DNA of 64,000 nucleotides from Siphlonurus alternatus (lineage: Eukaryota > Arthropoda > Insecta > Ephemeroptera > Siphlonuridae), in NCBI GenBank assembly GCA_949825025.1, contig OX463779.1:38450203-38514202 (forward strand), written 5' to 3'. A program made the position numbers and the translations under genes. Below, piece by piece: positions 60,601 to 64,000 of the stretch (position 1 is its first letter; the number at the start of each line of letters is the position of its first letter). Below the pieces are notes generated by a model. It was not told where the DNA came from. It worked only from the letters and a program-made list of their open reading frames with translations, and ran no database searches.

Positions 60601-63600
60601 TGACGTGTAGTTTAACTGAACTATTATATGTGAATATTCCAAACTTCAGTGAAAATAGGACTTCTTGTTTAATACATTTTCTTCAGTCATACATACTATA
60701 ATTAAAAAACAGACACCTATATACATACTTACTTCAATAAACAAGTCATTATATCTATGTAAAATATCTATGTTTATATGTATTTTGTTTATTGAATCCA
60801 ATACAGTATATGGTACAGTATTTCTATAAGTTTAGATACATGATGTAGTATTATCACCAGCCTATAAAAAAATCACAAATAACTGAAATAAACAATAGAC
60901 ACTGTATTATTATAGTTGATTATGTATATTGTTTTTGCAGTCGTTTCTATATATGTGTCCCATAGGCTCTCATGTTTATATTTCTACTGAGCACTGTATT
61001 TTCAGTGTATGAAAGATTTAATAAAATAATAAATAAAAATTCATACATCGTAGGTAACAAATTCACGTACCAGCAATTTAAAGGTACTTAAATTTTATTC
61101 TCACTGTAAGTATACAAGAGAAAACATGTCTTGTAATGTTGATAGGGAGCGTCAATTGCACGTGGTAATTGCAAAGGACAGTAGGTGAAGCGAATAAGCA
61201 ATTCGTTTTCACCTCATACCTCCATGAGCAGTACTTTACGGATGTTGACTTTAGTTGATGGATTTGAAAAGGAAATAATTGTAATAAGTTTACTACTTGT
61301 TTTTACTTTCATAAATTATTAAAAATTTAACTAATTTATAACTTAATTAAAATATTTTAATATTTATTGACACGTGTACTTAAAATTAGTAAGTTATTAT
61401 AAATAGAGAGCTTATATTAATTTAATAATTATTAATGTAAATCAGATTCTATTAAAATTTAGCATTAAATTATTTAAAATGAAAGTATAGTAAAATGTTA
61501 TCTGTAATCTTTCTAATATCACTAATTTAAAAGTAAAATTAATTTAACATTCCCTCCGGAAGTAACCGAAATTGTGAAGGTTATGTTTGTAATTCAGTTT
61601 TGAAAAGTAAAGGTACTAATTAAGTATTGAAATTGCAACGCAAAAAATGACAAAAAATGCAAAAATGACTAGGAAGGCAAAAAATCCTATACTTCCGGCT
61701 ACTTCCGGAGTATCTCGTAATAATTTTACAACAACTTGATGTGATATTTTATTTAAAAAATATACCACACGCTTTGTGGAACATGAAAATGTTTATAAAT
61801 TCATAGTTTAAGCTGTGTACCGAGAAATTGAAGTGAAATTATTCTAACTACCAGCGAGCATAGATGAATTTTAACGTGTGCTTTGTACCCGATCAAATTT
61901 CGATAACAATAAAAGTAATGGTCATACAACGCTTGGTTTGCGTAAATAATTTATGTGGCCTATATAATTAAGTTATTAAAACCATGCCAGTTATGAAAAC
62001 TATGAAGATTAACTCAATTAATTGTGTTATACAATCATAATTTTGACTACTGTGTTAATATATTTTATAATACATTGCTTTAGCATAAGAATCAGGATTA
62101 TGATAATAAAAAAAATAAAAATGTAATATATAATAAAATTATATACCACAAGCTGCATGTTGTTAAAGAATTATCGTTTTATTTTTAATTAATCTAAATT
62201 AATACATAAATAACGACTCTGAGGCAGGAGACTAAAAAAACAATGACATTAATGTATTTCAAAACCCGAAGGTTGTGTAGCGAATCCCTGTAAACACCAT
62301 TATGAAGGTAATAAACATAATATTGCATTAATTTCATGCAAATTACAATGAAGCAAAATAAACAATAGGGTATAATTATAATAATTTTAAAAGCATACAA
62401 CTGCAGCTGTCATAATTATATAAGCTAACAATTATATAACCTTTAATTGAGTCTACTGGTTGCAAAAACCTCTAAGGACCAAATTTTCAAAAATGGGTAT
62501 ATCACTTATTGTATTATTTATATATTTATAATAATTTCATTTTATTAGTTTAAACAAAGAAACATATTTTTAATGTATATAAGGTTTTATGGATTAATTT
62601 TAATCAAATTTGAAGACAACATTAATTCTGACTTCACAGTATGTGTTAACGGGATTTAGAGAGTTAAAAAAATCTGAAAATTACTGTCATTTACAAAACT
62701 CAAAGTTCTCAATCCAAATATGTAATTAAAAAAAGTCCAGGTTCTCCATCATGCTCTTTGCATTTGGTTGTCTCATAATATAATAATAAGAGTGAAAAAA
62801 ATATGTTAGCAGAGATTCAGACGAAACTACAAGTAAGGAAGGTACTTACATACTTTTAAAAATATTAGATAATGTTAAAGGTGTTAATTGCACAGCATAT
62901 TAGCAAGAATTCATGTTGCAATAACAATCAACCAATGATGTTCGAGGATTTTGCAGAGTCATTAAATTATATACGTATATAATGATTTCTAAACACATGT
63001 TAATTTTTTTCATGATATTCAAGGACTGATAATTATTATTATTTGTAATTATAGATACAAACTGTTCTGTTATTATCATATTATTTCATCAGTCCTACTC
63101 GAATCATCTTGTCAGCTGGCTTGATGGACAAACCCAAAGAAGCTTCCAGGTGGCAGATAAGATTATAGTGTAGCTTCTATGTCCTTTGTGACAAAATGGG
63201 AGGGGCCAATAACATCTGATAATGCGCAATATTTTCAAAACGTGTGCTTTGATTACGAAACATTGATATCAAATATTTAAATATTGAGAAATTTAAATGA
63301 TAACAGAAAAGAATAAACCCATGATGTGTATTCTATTGACGATGATTTTTTTTTTGTTTTTTGTTTTTTTAATTTTCACTTCACATTTCTTTTATATTAA
63401 AGGAAGAACACCCAAGTTATTGATTAATCATTTAACCCCCCAGATATTTGTATATTAAAAAAAAATGACAAATCCAGCCGAACTAACTTTACTACTCCAC
63501 CAAAAGTTAGAGATCTCTGGACTTCCTATAATTTATATTTCAAATCTGACAATTTTCAAATTCATTAAACTGCGCACCTGTTTGAAAAATACCACGAATT

Positions 63601-63687
63601 ATATAAAAAATGTCTGGAATTATGCCTTTCCGGAGCCATCTTTAATTCAATTGGAGTGATAGATTAAGATCTGAAAGTTGCGTCGAT

Positions 63688-63696
63688 CTGATAAGA
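63688..63696 (+). promoter_or_regulatory. GATA-factor motif upstream of the plus-strand gene
   Basis: CTGATAAGA matches the WGATAR consensus, about 25 nt upstream of the TATA-like element. GATA factors commonly drive gut enzyme genes in insects; the link here is inference from position. Confidence 0.35.
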
Positions 63697-63713
63697 CAGG
63701 TGATCGAATGTGC

Positions 63714-63720
63714 TATTTAA
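63714..63720 (+). promoter_or_regulatory. TATA-like box of the plus-strand gene
   Basis: TATTTAAG, about 32 nt upstream of an initiator-like GCATCATCT (A at 63746). The start codon follows at 63765, giving a 5' UTR of about 19 nt. Confidence 0.5.
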
Positions 63721-63764
63721 GTGGGTGATTGGTGATCTGTGCATCATCTTTGTACCAAGTAGCC

Positions 63765-63810
63765 ATGAAGGTGTTACTGCTGGCTGCTGCTCTCCTGGCG
63801 CTTGCTTCAG
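63765..63810 (+). CDS. First exon of a secreted protein (signal peptide), partial gene
   Basis: ATG in a good context (AGCCATGAAG) opens MKVLLLAAALLALAS plus one base, ending at a GTAGGA donor: a classic signal-peptide exon with a phase-1 intron. The gene continues beyond the window, so the family cannot be determined. Insect trypsins, lipases and other secreted enzymes all start this way. It is transcribed away from the lipase array, with TATA-like and GATA motifs just upstream, which fits a gut-secreted product. Confidence 0.65.
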
Positions 63811-64000
63811 GTAGGAAATAAATTGTTGTTATTTGTGATAATTAGAATAAAACATCAGTATTTTGAAAGTCTGAAAAAATGTATTTTAAATTAATGAATA
63901 GAATATAAAAAAATTATATTACTCACTGTCAGTTTTATTTGTTTTTTTAGATTTTTATGATGGTTAAGCCCACGATAAGTATTTAAAAAATTATAAATTG

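Larger units (their letters stand above)
58420..63764. other. Spacer between Lip-6 and the plus-strand gene
   Basis: AT-rich, 5.3 kb. Contains MITE-B copy 3 (59121-59509), a degraded 5S-SINE (about 60378-60600), a weak inverted repeat at about 61554-61711 (CTCCGGAAGTAACCG ... CTACTTCCGGAG), and a 43-codon ATG frame at 60043-60174 with Lys-rich start (MDEHKKKKYEILLQ) that I cannot link to any gene. No confident exon. Confidence 0.45.

Overview
The window looks like nuclear DNA of an insect (or other arthropod). It is strongly AT-rich, its genes are split by GT-AG introns, it is full of short inverted-repeat transposons and SINEs, and one gene ends in the C-terminal signature of insect gustatory receptors. 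The species cannot be read from the sequence. All gene models are mine, built by joining exons at consensus splice sites and checking that reading phases agree. Every complete model closes in frame.

Layout. (1) 653-3439 (-): a complete five-exon gustatory-receptor-like gene, 381 aa. (2) 4848-58419 (-): a head-to-tail array of six secreted lipases of the pancreatic lipase / phospholipase A1-like family, called Lip-1 to Lip-6 here: 4848-9610, 10713-14781, 16411-22466, 23985-29124, 31623-38592 and 41448-58419. All six share seven exons, intron phases 1,2,1,1,1,2, a signal-peptide first exon, and a 246-nt exon 4 that carries the nucleophile elbow. (3) 63765-63810 (+): the first exon (signal peptide) of another secreted protein that continues beyond the window. 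The remaining DNA is intron or spacer.

The lipases appear to be a family diversifying after duplication. Lip-1, -3, -5 and -6 keep Ser-Asp-His. Lip-2 has Asp, and Lip-4 Gly, in place of the catalytic Ser, so both are predicted pseudoenzymes beside active relatives. Lip-3 and Lip-4 are the youngest pair: promoter, intron and 3' flank are still alignable. Comparing them dates several insertions (a MITE, a small hairpin element and a 28S rRNA fragment) to after the duplication. All six have a very short disulphide-bounded lid segment (about 9-14 residues), which points to phospholipase A1-like specificity rather than classical triglyceride lipase.

The repeat layer is rich. It includes a foldback MITE family (TA target) that carries paired TGACGTCA palindromes, two TTAA-flanked (piggyBac-like) MITE families, a small TA-flanked family, a Tc1/mariner-like MITE, a tRNA-derived SINE and a 5S-rRNA-derived SINE with a shared central domain, a 28S rRNA fragment, and a palindrome of about 290 bp containing a tRNA-like T-arm. 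I found no CRISPR array, operon, tRNA gene or prokaryotic feature, and no wholly new system. The best candidates for novelty are the two lipase pseudoenzymes and the mobile-element architecture.
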